Positions 29,298 to 40,200 of a DNA stretch of 64,000 nucleotides are shown one piece after another. The stretch's first letter is position 1. Each line of letters starts with the position of its first letter. A program made the position numbers and the translations under genes. The notes under the pieces are model-generated. The model was not told where the DNA came from. It did no database searches and worked only from the letters and a program-made list of their open reading frames with translations. Origin of the DNA: Oceaniovalibus sp. ACAM 378 (lineage in GTDB: Bacteria > Pseudomonadota > Alphaproteobacteria > Rhodobacterales > Rhodobacteraceae); NCBI RefSeq assembly GCF_008085915.1, contig NZ_VSJK01000018.1, positions 1-64,000 on the forward strand, written 5' to 3'.

Positions 29298-32200
29298 GAC
29301 CGCGCCCCTCTGGTCGTCGTCCCGGCAAGCTCGGCCTCAAGCTGCGCCAAGGCATCGTCATCGCTGAGCTCGTCTTGCGCGCTATCGGCAAGACCGTTCT
29401 GTGGCGTGGCAAGATCGACAGACCAAGCTGTTGCCAGATGCCGAACCAGATCATCCAGCGTGGGATGGTCGAAAAGCAGCGTCACAGGCAATGGCAAGCC
29501 GCCCGCGCGCACCAGCATGTTGCGGAATTCGACCGACATCAGCGAATCCAGTCCCACATCCTTGAGTGGCGTGTGGGGCAGAATCGAAGTGCCATCCGGC
29601 AGGTTGATCGCAACCCTTGCGAGATCGGCCAGCGCATCGGCCAGTGCTTGCGCACGCAACGCGTCGGGCAGTGCGCGGATGCGGTCGGGCAACTGCTGTA
29701 CGGCTGCAACCTTCGGTGCATGGTCGGTGGTCACTGTGTTACCTGGTTTGAACCTCTCGAACATGTCCATGTCGAGCCCGGCCGGTGCGTTGCGCAAGAA
29801 TTTCGGCCAATCAATTCGGGCCACAGTTATCGTGGCTCGCCCCTGAGTGATGGCCGCCTCTATCGCCGCAAAGGCGTCGGCGGGCGATATCGCCGGAACG
29901 CCGCGTTCGGCCCATATATCGCGACCACCCTCGCTGAGCGCTGCGGCCATGCCGCCACCTTGCCAAGGGCCAAGCGCAACGCTGAGTGCAGTGAGGCCGC
30001 TGGCCCGGCGGCGCTGGGCCACTGCGTCGAGACCTGCATTGGCCGCCAGATAGGCGCTCTGCCCCGGCGATCCAAGGCTCAGACCCGCCCCTGACAGCAG
30101 GATCAAGAAATCAAGCGGAGCGTCCCGCGTTATCTCATCCAGCAAGAGCGCGCCGACAAATTTACCGGAAAGCACCGTCCGTACATCCGCGGCGCTCAGC
30201 CGATGAAAGGCAGAGTCGCGCAGGACCCCTGCAGCGTGGACCACGCCGCGCAGCGTTCCTATTTCAGCGATGCGTTCACGGACTTTTACCATGCTGCTTC
30301 GGTCGCTTGCATCGGCCTGCAGCACATGCACCTCGACTCCATCAGCCTTCAATTCTGCAATCACCGCTGCCGCACGTTCGTTCGGCGGTTGCCTGCCGCT
30401 CAGCACCAGTTTGCGTGCGCCGTGTCCCGCTAGCCAGGCTGCGGTATCAAGGCCGATTGCTCCGAGACCGCCGGTGATCCAGTAAACCCCGTCCGGTGCG
30501 ATCGCGAAAGGCGGATGAGTGGCGCGCAGGACAACCTTCCCGATATGCTTGGCCTCTGCGACGAACCGGAAAGCCGCCTGCGCCTTATCAAGGTCAAATG
30601 CGCGCACCGGCAGCGGAGCGAGGTCGCCGGTTTCAAAGCGTTTGAGGATACTGTCCATCAGTTCGGGCAACAGACCGGTCTGCTTTCCCACTTCTTCACC
30701 AAGGTCATAGGGTAGGTAGGTCACGTCATCGCGCAGCTCGGCGGCCCTTTTGCGTGATAGGATGTCGCGCTTGCCAAGCTCCAGAAAGCAGCCGCCCGGC
30801 GCAGTCGCACGCAGGCTTTCGCAGACGAAATCGCCCGCAAGTGAGTTGAGCACGATGCCGACCCCTTTGCCTTCCGTCAGCTTTAGGATTTGTTCGGCAA
30901 AACTGGCTTCTCGTGAATCAAAGACATGCGCGGCGCCTTCTGCCCGCAGGAAGGCGCGCTTTTCATCCGAGCCGGCAGTGGCAAAGATCTGGGCGCCATG
31001 GCTTTTTGCGATCCTCAAGGCAGCCAATCCAACGCCGCCCGCGGCCGCATGAATAAGAACCTTGTCGCCTCGCTTGATCGCGGCCAGCCGTTCAAGCCCA
31101 TAGCATGCAGTCAGATAGGCCACCGGCTGCCCAGCCGCCACGGCATCGGAAAGGAGATCCGGCACTTGCACCAGTTGGTCCTCTGACGCGATGGCTTCGG
31201 TGGCATGGGACAAAGGCACCATGCCCATGACGCGGTCGCCGGTCTTGAAGCGCGTCACACCGGTCCCTGTCTCAAGTACGACACCGCTACATTCAGCTCC
31301 GAGTGTTGCGGGCGCACCCGGATAAGCGCCGAGCGCCACCAGAATATCGCGGAAGTTCAAGCCGGAACAGCGCACCCCGATACGGACCTCACCGGGACCG
31401 GGGCCGCTCCTTGTGAATGGCGACAAGGCGATCGCTTCGATGGCGTTTTGACCTGTCGGAGACAAACGCCGCAGCGCATTCTTCCCGTTTTGCGGGGCGG
31501 GCTGCGCAAGCCTCGGCGACAGCCGGAGCCCGTTGCGAAACGCCGTCCATTGTGGCCCGGTCCGGATCAGTTCGTTCAGCATTGCAGCCGGCGACATCGA
31601 AGGATCGGCGTCAATCGCACGGAATGCCAGGTCGGGATGCTCAATGGCAAGCGCCCCCATAGCGCCCCAGAGGCTGGCCGAGGAGGGGTTGACGGGCTCG
31701 TGCGCCGCAACGCTCTGCGCCTGGCGGATCAGCAACCGGAGCGCAGGAAGCGGGACAGGTGCGGTCGCAAGGATCGCCTGAACAACATGGACTGCCCCGA
31801 TGACGGCATCGGCAGCCGTCGCACCCTCGGATTGAGCCGGGTCAACGTTCAGGCAAAGCACGACGCCAGTGGGCGGGCGGGCTTGCCCATATAGGGCGTG
31901 GATTCGGCCCGCCACCTCGTCGCGGTTGCCCAGATCTGTCACCGCCAAGTCGAAGTCCGACCCGGCTGCATGCCGCAAGTCCCGGACGGTTTCCGCGCTG
32001 CCGCCAACATCGACCACCAGCCAGTCGCGATCGGGGACCGATGCTTCCTCGTCCGGCAGGGACTGCCACACCCGCTCTAACGAGAGTTGGCCCGCAGAGA
32101 AGATGCCAAGTTCCTTCTGTGCCCTCAGCAACCGAAGTCCTTCGATGCGGGCGCAACACGCGCCGGATAAGTCAAACAACGCCACATTGGCCAAGCAAGA

Positions 32201-35200
32201 AGCCGCGCCGCGCTCTGTTATCTGTGCTTCGGCTTTGAGCGGGCCCTCGACAGGGCGGGCCAGTTCGATCGATGCGATGGCGACGGGGATCGAAGGCACA
32301 CGGTCCGGTGCGTCGATCTCGCCTTCGGCGGCGATCAGAGCCAGTTGAAACGCCGCATCGAGCAGCGCCGGATGCAGGATATGTGCCGCGCCATCCAGAG
32401 GTACCGACAGCGCTGCCGTGGCTATACCCTGATCCATGCGGATCTCCGACAATAGCGAGAAACAAGGACCGAAGGCGATACTTGAGCGGGTAAAGCGCGA
32501 ATGCATCACTGGCCCACCCGGCCTGACTCGCGGCCATTCGTCCTCTTCAGGAATAGTCTGGGCGGCGCTGCCGGTCGCCGAGGCCGCCAGACGCCAAACG
32601 CTTTCGGACTGGACATGCCATTCAAGGGCCAAGTCCAGAGTCGCCGTCTGCCGCGCGACAATCTGCCAGCAGTCTGCGGTGTCGGTGATCTCGACCGGCT
32701 TGAGGATCGTGAGGTTTTTGAGCCGCGCGGTTCCGCCAAGTACGTTCTGCGCGGCCGCCAGAAACCCTTCGGCAATGGCAGCGCCTGGCAATAGGGTACG
32801 GCCAAAGATCTGGTGATCACCGCTCCAGCCACGAATGTCCCGGGCATCGCCCTCAAAAAGGTGCGTATCGCCCGGAGCTAGCGTCACCCTGCGTGAAAGA
32901 ACGGGATGCAGCCGCTGGGTTCGTGGACCGATTGCGTCCCGAATTGAAGGTTCAGGCAGCCAGTGTCGGCGGCGTTGCCAAGGATAGGGCGGCAGGGTCA
33001 CAACCGCGCCATCCGGTGCAAGAACGCTCCAGTCGGGATCGACGCCCGTGGCGAAAAGCCCGGCACTGGCCAACGCGATGCTTTCTGCGTCAGGCACGCT
33101 CCGTCGCAGCGAGGCAAACACCGTCACCTCGGTAGCGCGCGCCGTCTCGGCTATGGCAGACCCTAGAACCGGATGGGGGCCGATCTCTAGAAAACAATCG
33201 TAGCCACCGCCGACAAGATGCTCGGTGGCGGCGGCGAAACGCACTGGCTCACACATGTTGCGCGCAAAGTAGTCGGCTGTGAACCCGCGTTCCATCGCAC
33301 CGCCTGTGACCGTTGATACGAACGGGATCGCCGGGGGCGTTGTCGCAATCCCTTGCAGCGCCGCGCGGAGTTCCAGTGCGAAAGGCTCCATCTGCGCGCT
33401 GTGAAAGGCATAGCGTATCGGCAGACGCCGCGCCTCGATGCCATCGCGTTCAAAATCGTCGATCACCGTGTCCAGCGCCGCGCTATCGCCTGACAGAACG
33501 CAGCTGCGCGGAGCATTGACTGCCGCGAGGCTCAGCCGATCGCCAAAGCGTTCAATCCGGCGCAGCGCCTCTTTCTCGGTGACAGCAAGCGAGGCCATGG
33601 CACCGTTGCCCTCGGCCTTCTGCATGATCCGGCCCCGATGGGCGACAATTCGGGCGGCGGTCGACAGGTCGATCACCCCGGCGACATGCAGCGCTGCGAT
33701 TTCACCGACACTGTGACCGGTTACGGCATCAGGCCGGATGCCGCGCGCCATCCACATGCGCGCCAGCGCCACCTGAACGGCGAACAGTGCGGGCTGCGCG
33801 ATCTCGGTCTGATGCAGGCGTGAGTCATCCTTGTTGCGCGACAGCTCTGTTGTCAGACGGGTCCGCCAGTGCGGTGCCAGGGCCGCGTCGCATGCGTCAA
33901 GCGCCTCGCGGAAGACCGCAGAGGCGGAGGCGAGCCCCTGAGCCATGCCGAACCATTGCGGTCCCTGTCCACAAAAGACCATTGCCAGCTTGCGCCTGCC
34001 AGATGTGCCCTGCTGGACGCTGCGGCTGAATCCCGTCTCCGAAAATTCAGTCAGCGCATCTGCGAGATCTTCCTTGCTATGACCGACCACGGCAAGACGT
34101 TGAGCATGATGAGTGCGGCGCCGGGCGGCGGTATAGGTGATATCGTCGAGCGGGTCGGTCGTGGCCCGCAAGAAACTCGCCCAGTTGCGCGCGAGGTCCG
34201 CAAGAGCCGCCGGGTCCTTAACGGTAAGTGGCAGGATGATGGGGCCAACGGGAAGGTCCGCAGATCCGGCGGGACTGAGCCTCGGGGCCTCCTCAAGCAC
34301 GATATGGGCGTTGGTTCCGCCGACGCCAAAGCCACTGACCCCGCACCGCAGCATAATGTCCTGATCAAATTCAACCGGATCTTTCGAGATCCTCAGGCGC
34401 GTTCCATGCAAGTCAATATTTGGGTTTAGCGCATGGAACAGCGGCTGCGGTGGCAGTACACGATGTTTCAACGCAAGGGCGCTCTTTATCGCGCCGACCA
34501 CACCGGCGGCTGCTTCGAGGTGGCCGATATTGGCCTTGGCAGTACCGACATAGCAAACGGACCCGCCTGCGACGGGACGCCCGACCGTGGCGGCAAGCGC
34601 GCCTACCTCAATCGGGTCGCCAAGCGCGGTGCCTGTTCCATGTGCCTCAATGAAACTGATGCTTTCGGCGCTGACCCGTGCTGCGGCAAGTGCTTCGCGG
34701 ATCAGCGACTCCTGTGCGGGTCCGTTGGGCGCTGTCAGAAGCGTTGATTCACCGTCCTGATTCACCGCAGAGCCACGGATCACCGCATGAATCCGGTCAC
34801 CCTCGGCAATCGCGTCCGACAGGCGGCGCAGGACCATCACGCCGCAGCCTTCGCCGCGCCCAAAGCCGTCTGCGGCGGCGTCAAAGGCCTTGCAACGCCC
34901 ATCGGGCGCCATAAAGCCGACCTTGGAAAGCGAAACCATGAGATCCGGTGTGATCATCAGGGAGACACCGCCAGCCAGCGCCAGATCGCTTTCGCCGCTG
35001 CGCAGGCTCTGACAGGCCATGTGAATCGCGACCAGCGAGGACGAGCAGGCGGTGTCGATCGATAAACTCGGCCCCCGCAGGTCCAGCAGATAGGACAGGC
35101 GGTTCGGAACGACGCTGTGCACGGTTCCGGTGAGTGTGCGCAGATCGACGTTGGCAAGATCGCGGTAGGACAAGCCGGCATAGTCACTGTGATAGCTTGC

Positions 35201-35647
35201 GATGAAGACACCTGTGCGGCTGCCGCGCAGCCCGGCGCCGACTTGCCCGGCATCATCCAGCGCTTCGATCGCACATTCGAGAAACAGCCTTTGCTGCGGG
35301 TCCATCGTATCGGCTTCGCGCGGCAGAATGTTAAAGAAGTTCGCGTCGAAGCCGTCAATCTGATCAAGAAAACCGCCGCGGCGGGTGGCGGCCTTGCCGG
35401 GGGCTGCGACTTCAGGGTCGTACCACAGGTCGTTGTCCCAGCGGTCGGCAGGCACTTCTGATGTTGTGTCCCGCCCTTCTGCCAGCACCGACCAGTAGGC
35501 CTCGAGAGAGTCGGCGCCGGGCACGCGGCACGCCATACCGACCACTGCGATCGGATCGGCGTTGAGGATACCGGCGGCGCGGGCACGCACGTCTCTGGCC
35601 AGCATCGCGAGTTTGAGCGCAGAAGGCTCTGCCGACTGATCGCTCAT
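29294..35647 (-). CDS. Type I PKS, KS-AT-DH-ER-KR-ACP
   Basis: A 2117-residue fully reducing module, a different sequence from the equal-length protein at 4530-10883. KS has Cys about 200 (DTACSSSLVAIH). AT has GHSVGEI about 645 with YAFHSAQMEP at the specificity loop. DH has His about 945 (DHQIFGRTLLP) and Asp in HPALLDAAFQ. ER spans about 1412-1706 (HAAAGGVGLAALRIA, GAYPG). KR starts about 1726 (WITGGLGAIG), with Tyr about 1864 in SAYLAAN. ACP has Ser about 2035 (VGLDSLMSVEF). Predicted output is an unmethylated CH2-CH2 unit. The tail LSDDDALAQLEAEL is acidic and helix-like. The ATG overlaps the stop of the preceding PKS by 4 nt. Confidence 0.96.
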   Translation of the reverse strand: MSDQSAEPSALKLAMLARDVRARAAGILNADPIAVVGMACRVPGADSLEAYWSVLAEGRDTTSEVPADRWDNDLWYDPEVAAPGKAATRRGGFLDQIDGFDANFFNILPREADTMDPQQRLFLECAIEALDDAGQVGAGLRGSRTGVFIASYHSDYAGLSYRDLANVDLRTLTGTVHSVVPNRLSYLLDLRGPSLSIDTACSSSLVAIHMACQSLRSGESDLALAGGVSLMITPDLMVSLSKVGFMAPDGRCKAFDAAADGFGRGEGCGVMVLRRLSDAIAEGDRIHAVIRGSAVNQDGESTLLTAPNGPAQESLIREALAAARVSAESISFIEAHGTGTALGDPIEVGALAATVGRPVAGGSVCYVGTAKANIGHLEAAAGVVGAIKSALALKHRVLPPQPLFHALNPNIDLHGTRLRISKDPVEFDQDIMLRCGVSGFGVGGTNAHIVLEEAPRLSPAGSADLPVGPIILPLTVKDPAALADLARNWASFLRATTDPLDDITYTAARRRTHHAQRLAVVGHSKEDLADALTEFSETGFSRSVQQGTSGRRKLAMVFCGQGPQWFGMAQGLASASAVFREALDACDAALAPHWRTRLTTELSRNKDDSRLHQTEIAQPALFAVQVALARMWMARGIRPDAVTGHSVGEIAALHVAGVIDLSTAARIVAHRGRIMQKAEGNGAMASLAVTEKEALRRIERFGDRLSLAAVNAPRSCVLSGDSAALDTVIDDFERDGIEARRLPIRYAFHSAQMEPFALELRAALQGIATTPPAIPFVSTVTGGAMERGFTADYFARNMCEPVRFAAATEHLVGGGYDCFLEIGPHPVLGSAIAETARATEVTVFASLRRSVPDAESIALASAGLFATGVDPDWSVLAPDGAVVTLPPYPWQRRRHWLPEPSIRDAIGPRTQRLHPVLSRRVTLAPGDTHLFEGDARDIRGWSGDHQIFGRTLLPGAAIAEGFLAAAQNVLGGTARLKNLTILKPVEITDTADCWQIVARQTATLDLALEWHVQSESVWRLAASATGSAAQTIPEEDEWPRVRPGGPVMHSRFTRSSIAFGPCFSLLSEIRMDQGIATAALSVPLDGAAHILHPALLDAAFQLALIAAEGEIDAPDRVPSIPVAIASIELARPVEGPLKAEAQITERGAASCLANVALFDLSGACCARIEGLRLLRAQKELGIFSAGQLSLERVWQSLPDEEASVPDRDWLVVDVGGSAETVRDLRHAAGSDFDLAVTDLGNRDEVAGRIHALYGQARPPTGVVLCLNVDPAQSEGATAADAVIGAVHVVQAILATAPVPLPALRLLIRQAQSVAAHEPVNPSSASLWGAMGALAIEHPDLAFRAIDADPSMSPAAMLNELIRTGPQWTAFRNGLRLSPRLAQPAPQNGKNALRRLSPTGQNAIEAIALSPFTRSGPGPGEVRIGVRCSGLNFRDILVALGAYPGAPATLGAECSGVVLETGTGVTRFKTGDRVMGMVPLSHATEAIASEDQLVQVPDLLSDAVAAGQPVAYLTACYGLERLAAIKRGDKVLIHAAAGGVGLAALRIAKSHGAQIFATAGSDEKRAFLRAEGAAHVFDSREASFAEQILKLTEGKGVGIVLNSLAGDFVCESLRATAPGGCFLELGKRDILSRKRAAELRDDVTYLPYDLGEEVGKQTGLLPELMDSILKRFETGDLAPLPVRAFDLDKAQAAFRFVAEAKHIGKVVLRATHPPFAIAPDGVYWITGGLGAIGLDTAAWLAGHGARKLVLSGRQPPNERAAAVIAELKADGVEVHVLQADASDRSSMVKVRERIAEIGTLRGVVHAAGVLRDSAFHRLSAADVRTVLSGKFVGALLLDEITRDAPLDFLILLSGAGLSLGSPGQSAYLAANAGLDAVAQRRRASGLTALSVALGPWQGGGMAAALSEGGRDIWAERGVPAISPADAFAAIEAAITQGRATITVARIDWPKFLRNAPAGLDMDMFERFKPGNTVTTDHAPKVAAVQQLPDRIRALPDALRAQALADALADLARVAINLPDGTSILPHTPLKDVGLDSLMSVEFRNMLVRAGGLPLPVTLLFDHPTLDDLVRHLATAWSVDLATPQNGLADSAQDELSDDDALAQLEAELAGTTTRGARS

Positions 35648-38600
35648 TCCCGTACCCTTTTACGGGTCTGCAGCAAGGCCTTGGCGATGTCGTCGTCGCT
35701 GCTGCCCGAAAGAAAACCCGCCAGATCATCAATCGAAAAACCGATGTCCTCGATGGCGTCGTGTGTCCCCTTGGCATCCTGCGTCGCCGGGGCTGCGTTG
35801 TCGTCATTGCTGCCTTCGGCAAGGTGGCGCACAAGTGCAGTCACGGTCGGATAATTCCAGGCGATTGTTGCAGGCAGGCGGCGCCCGAGGTTGCGTTCGA
35901 GCGCGGCGCGCAGTTCTATCGCCATCAGGGAGTTCAGCCCCAACGCACCAAGGGCCATGTCCGGATCAATTGTTTCGGGTGCAAGCTGCAGGACCGAACC
36001 TGCCGCTCTGCGGACCAGATCAAAGATAAGTGCCCGGCGTTCCTGCGGCGTGGCAGTGTCCGGAAGCGCAGACAGCAACACAGGTGCCGGACCCGCCGCT
36101 TCCGCCAGATCGCGAAAGGCGGCGCGCTTGCGATCGGCCGAGGCGGCATAGGTCGCCCAGTCCATGTCCATCACCCAGGCCGAGCGCCCGCTGCGAGAGA
36201 TCAGGCTCAACAGTGGCTCCACTCGGTCCGGTTGCAGGGTCTGGGCACCGGCTCTTTCAAGCTCTCCTGACTCGGTGAAATTGCCGACCCGCTCGTGCAT
36301 TCCAGTGCCTTCCCAAGCACTCCATCCGACACTGAACGACGGGCTGCCTCGCTGGCGCCGACGTTCGGCGATGGCTTCGATCCCGACGTTGGCTGCGGCA
36401 TAATTGGCCATGCCGACGGGGGCGAGGGCCGCCGCGATGGACGAGAACACTACAAATAGGTCGAGATCGGGCAGCAACCTGTCCAGGACCTTGGCACCAC
36501 CAAGTTTGGCGGCAAGCACGGTGTCGAAATTGGCGACTGTCATCTGCGCGGCCAGCCCGTTGCGAAGAGTTCCTGCCGCGTGGATCAACGCCTTGATCGG
36601 GGGCCGCTTTTCGTCGCGGTAGCCGTCAAGAGCGGCGCGCATGGATGTCTCGCTCGAAACGTCGGCGCTGATGTAATGCACCGAAGCGCCGCTCGCCTCG
36701 ATGGAGCAGAGCGCTGCAATGGCTCGACCAACGGGCGAGTCGATCGGGATGGCCCGCCAGCCCGCGCGTGGTGGCAGCTCGGTCCTGCCGAGCAGCACAA
36801 GATGGGACGCACCTTCGGCCGCTAGTCGGCGCGCAATGCGCGTACCAACGCCACCGAGACCGCCGGTGATAAGGCAGGCAGAATCTCTGCGCCAAGGCAG
36901 TGCGCCTGACGCCGGCGTGGCTGGTCCGCGCTTCAGCCGTGGCACAAAGCAGTCTGTGCCGCGCAGCACGACTTCGTCTTCGGCTGCGGACACAGACAGA
37001 CCGCGCAACAGCCTTGTGGCCGAAAGTTCCGGCTCCGCAGGCACCTCAAGATCCACAAGCCGAATGGGTAGTTCCGGCTGTTCTTGTGCGACAACGCGCG
37101 CCGCGCCCCAGAGCGCGGCCTGATCAGGATCACCCTGAAGCGTTGCCGCGCCCGCTTCCGGCGTCATTGCGCCGCGGGTCGCGAACACCAACTGGCGCGG
37201 CTTGGCACCGCTTGCCAACAGACTCTGGTGCAGCGCCACCGGTAGCCAAGCCGCCGTACCGGACACAGGTGCCAGAGCAATAATCGAGACGCCGTCCAGC
37301 CCACCGGCGAGTGCTGCATCAAAATTGTCGATCCGGGCGTTGGCACCGCTAGCTTCAAGCGCGTCGAGGATGGCCGCGGCGAGTGGGTCTTGTGGCTCGT
37401 CGCATAAGATCAGCCAGTCGGACTTATCCAAGCCCGACCCATTCGCCGGCGGATCGATCGTCTGCCAATCCAGATGATAGAGCCAACTCTGCGCCTCCCT
37501 GTCCGGTTGACTCGACCGGTCGGTATCTGCGCCGAAACCGATCTCTGCTTCCTGAACCCAATGCCGTTCACGTTGCCAAGGGTAGCTGGGCAGGTCCTGT
37601 GTCGCATCGCTTCGCTCATAAAGTGTCTGCCAATCCAGTGGCGCGCCAACGGTCCAAAGCTTTGCGGCAGCAGCAACAAACGAGTTGCAATCGCTGACAT
37701 CACGCTTGCCGCAGGCAACGGCATGGACTGTGTCACCCATTTCAAGGCCGATATCCTTTATCGACGGCAGCAGAACAGGGTGTGGGCCAAGTTCAACAAA
37801 AATGGAGCAGCCTGCCTCAATGGCAGAGCGCACAGCCGATTCAAACAGCACAGGATGCGTAAGGTTTCGACCCCAATAGGTACAATCCAGTTCGGCCCCG
37901 GCCACTTCACGCCCAAGGACGGTCGAGATCATAGGGATGTCACCATCCTGCGGGGTCAAGTAGGCAATGTCAGCGGTCAGCTGCGTCGCAAGCGGAGCCA
38001 TCTGGGAGCTATGCGAGGCGACATCGACCTTGATCCGCCGACAAAACACGCCCTCAGACTCGAGCGTCGCGAGAAAGCTGTCCAGCGCTTTGGTTTCGCC
38101 AGAGACGACCGAACTGCGTGGTCCGTTGCGCGCGGCAAGCCCGAGACCGGGCATCTGGCGAAGACGATCCTCAAGCACATCGCCAGCCAATTCGACCAAC
38201 GCCATACCGCCGGTTCCACGCATCCCGGCCATCAGCAGGCTGCGCCGGGCGACAATCCGCATCGCATCTGCCAGCCCAAGCGACCCGGCAATTGCCGCCG
38301 CAGCAACCTCACCCATACTGTGACCAATGACCATATCCGGGCGAATCCCCATCGCCCGCAGAAGTGCGGCATAGGAAATTGCCAGCGCCACAAGTGTTGG
38401 CTGGATCACGTCGATCCGATCATTCAGCGGAGAGTCGGCAGCGGTCAATTGATCCTCTAGCCGCCAGTCCACCACCTCGGAGAGAGCTTCGGAGCAGGCT
38501 TTGATCGTGTCGCGGAAGATCGGGCTGTCCCGAAGTAATTCCCGCGCCATGCCCTGCCATTGTCCGCCCTGTCCGGGGGCCACAAAGACGATTTTAGGTG

Positions 38601-40200
38601 TGTCTTCGGGTGCCACTCCGCAGGGGACGGTTTCGTCACCAGAGCTGAGAGCGCGGAGCTGGCGCAGCAGATCGTCCGGGTGGGCCCCCCCAAGGACAGC
38701 ACGCTCGCGCAGCCCGGTACGGCGCAGTGCCGCCGCCGCACAGAGATCGGACAAGCCATCCGCAGACGCGCGCTCTGCGCGTTCGAGATAGCAGGCTGCC
38801 AGCGCCTGTAGTCCGGGTCCGGTCTGGGCCGAGATAGGCAGGACGGGTGCGAATCCAGTCAGCGCGCGCATTTTTCCGGGCCGCGCAACGGGCTGCGAAG
38901 GAGCCGATTGCAAGATCACATGGCTGTTCGATCCAGCGATGCCAAAGTTATTGACCCCAGCCAGCCAGCCATCGTCCCTTGCCGGGAGAGCCGAGCAGAT
39001 TGCAGGAATGGTCAGGCGCAGCCCGTCCCAATCCACTTCTGGGTTCGGGTCACGCAAATGCAAGCTTGGCGGAATTTCCCCGTGTTTCAGGATCAGCGCG
39101 GCCTTGATCAACCCGGCCATTCCCGCAGCCCCTTCGGTATGACCGATATTGGTCTTGACCGAACCCACCGGCAGGAGGCCTTCGCGCCCGCGTCCCAGGG
39201 TTTTTCCGATGCTACCCAGTTCGACCGGATCGCCCTTGCGCGTCCCTGTCCCATGCGCCTCGACATAGTCGATCTGTTCAGCCTTGGCCCCGGCATCGGC
39301 AAGTGCGGCGCGCAACAGCCGTTCCTGCCCGTCGCGCCCCGGCGTGCCAAAGGACAATCCGCTGCGCCCATCGTTGTTGACCGCGCTGCCGCGCAAGATC
39401 GCGTGGATTTGATCACCAGCTTCAAGGGCCCGGTCAAGCCGTTTAAGCAACAGCATCGCTGCGCCTTCGCTGCGGACATAACCGTCGCCCTTCGCGTCGC
39501 CGAATTTGCAGTGTCCGTCGGGCGCCATCATACTGCTTTGCGAGTAGCCGATTGTGATATGAGGGCTCAGGATGACGTTGACGCCTGCCGCGAAGGCCAT
39601 CTCACTTTCGCCACTGCGCAGGCTTTGCAGCGCCAAATGCACGGCTGTCAGGGACGAGGCGCAGGCCGTATCAAGCGACAGGCTCGGCCCCTGAAGACCA
39701 AGGAAATAGGACAGGCGTCCAGGCGTTGCATAGCGACCACTGCCCGCCGCCATGAGAAAATCCTGCGCCTCTGGATGGCGAAGTAAACGTGACTCGAAAT
39801 CGGCGATCCACTGCCCGACGAAGACGCCGATCGGGCGGCCACGCAACTGCGCGGCGTCAAGGCCTGCATCCTCAATCGCTTCCCAAGCGGTTTCAAGCAC
39901 GAGCCGTTGACTGGGGTCCATGCACTCGGCCTCGCGGGGGGCTATGCCGAAAAAACGCGCGTCAAACCGATCAATGTCGTTCAAAAAGCCGCCAAAGCGG
40001 GTCATGATGCGACCGGAAGTTGCCGGCTCGGGATCGTACAGCCGCTTCATATCCATACGATCGGCTGGAATTTCGGTGATCGCGTCGCCGCCTTCGATAA
40101 GGAAACTCCAGAAGTCGCCAAGGGAAGAGAGACCTCCTGGAAACCGCAGCCCGATGCCGATGATTGCGGCCGAGCGGGTCGGATCGCAATGAGCAGTCAA
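35644..40200 (-). CDS. Type I PKS, KS-AT-KR-ACP (probable first module)
   Basis: About 1518 residues. KS has Cys about 180 (DTACASSLTAVH), EAHGTGT and KTNIGHTEG. AT has GHSMGEV about 628 with DVASHSSQMAP at the specificity loop, neither classic HAFH nor YASH. KR starts about 1108 ([11 protein letters not shown]), with Tyr about 1266 (ANYAAAN). ACP has Ser about 1423 (LGLNSLMAIEL). Output is a beta-hydroxyacyl unit. Unlike the other five PKSs of this operon it has no N-terminal coiled-coil segment before the KS, as expected for the module that starts the chain. No loading domain (CAL, GNAT or KSQ) is visible. I chose TTG at 40200: GGAGG lies eight bases upstream and TTGA overlaps the thioesterase stop. 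A GTG at 40215 is the alternative. The C-tail (FSIDDLAGFLSGSSDDDIAK) is acidic. Confidence 0.94.
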   Translation of the reverse strand: MTAHCDPTRSAAIIGIGLRFPGGLSSLGDFWSFLIEGGDAITEIPADRMDMKRLYDPEPATSGRIMTRFGGFLNDIDRFDARFFGIAPREAECMDPSQRLVLETAWEAIEDAGLDAAQLRGRPIGVFVGQWIADFESRLLRHPEAQDFLMAAGSGRYATPGRLSYFLGLQGPSLSLDTACASSLTAVHLALQSLRSGESEMAFAAGVNVILSPHITIGYSQSSMMAPDGHCKFGDAKGDGYVRSEGAAMLLLKRLDRALEAGDQIHAILRGSAVNNDGRSGLSFGTPGRDGQERLLRAALADAGAKAEQIDYVEAHGTGTRKGDPVELGSIGKTLGRGREGLLPVGSVKTNIGHTEGAAGMAGLIKAALILKHGEIPPSLHLRDPNPEVDWDGLRLTIPAICSALPARDDGWLAGVNNFGIAGSNSHVILQSAPSQPVARPGKMRALTGFAPVLPISAQTGPGLQALAACYLERAERASADGLSDLCAAAALRRTGLRERAVLGGAHPDDLLRQLRALSSGDETVPCGVAPEDTPKIVFVAPGQGGQWQGMARELLRDSPIFRDTIKACSEALSEVVDWRLEDQLTAADSPLNDRIDVIQPTLVALAISYAALLRAMGIRPDMVIGHSMGEVAAAAIAGSLGLADAMRIVARRSLLMAGMRGTGGMALVELAGDVLEDRLRQMPGLGLAARNGPRSSVVSGETKALDSFLATLESEGVFCRRIKVDVASHSSQMAPLATQLTADIAYLTPQDGDIPMISTVLGREVAGAELDCTYWGRNLTHPVLFESAVRSAIEAGCSIFVELGPHPVLLPSIKDIGLEMGDTVHAVACGKRDVSDCNSFVAAAAKLWTVGAPLDWQTLYERSDATQDLPSYPWQRERHWVQEAEIGFGADTDRSSQPDREAQSWLYHLDWQTIDPPANGSGLDKSDWLILCDEPQDPLAAAILDALEASGANARIDNFDAALAGGLDGVSIIALAPVSGTAAWLPVALHQSLLASGAKPRQLVFATRGAMTPEAGAATLQGDPDQAALWGAARVVAQEQPELPIRLVDLEVPAEPELSATRLLRGLSVSAAEDEVVLRGTDCFVPRLKRGPATPASGALPWRRDSACLITGGLGGVGTRIARRLAAEGASHLVLLGRTELPPRAGWRAIPIDSPVGRAIAALCSIEASGASVHYISADVSSETSMRAALDGYRDEKRPPIKALIHAAGTLRNGLAAQMTVANFDTVLAAKLGGAKVLDRLLPDLDLFVVFSSIAAALAPVGMANYAAANVGIEAIAERRRQRGSPSFSVGWSAWEGTGMHERVGNFTESGELERAGAQTLQPDRVEPLLSLISRSGRSAWVMDMDWATYAASADRKRAAFRDLAEAAGPAPVLLSALPDTATPQERRALIFDLVRRAAGSVLQLAPETIDPDMALGALGLNSLMAIELRAALERNLGRRLPATIAWNYPTVTALVRHLAEGSNDDNAAPATQDAKGTHDAIEDIGFSIDDLAGFLSGSSDDDIAKALLQTRKRVRE

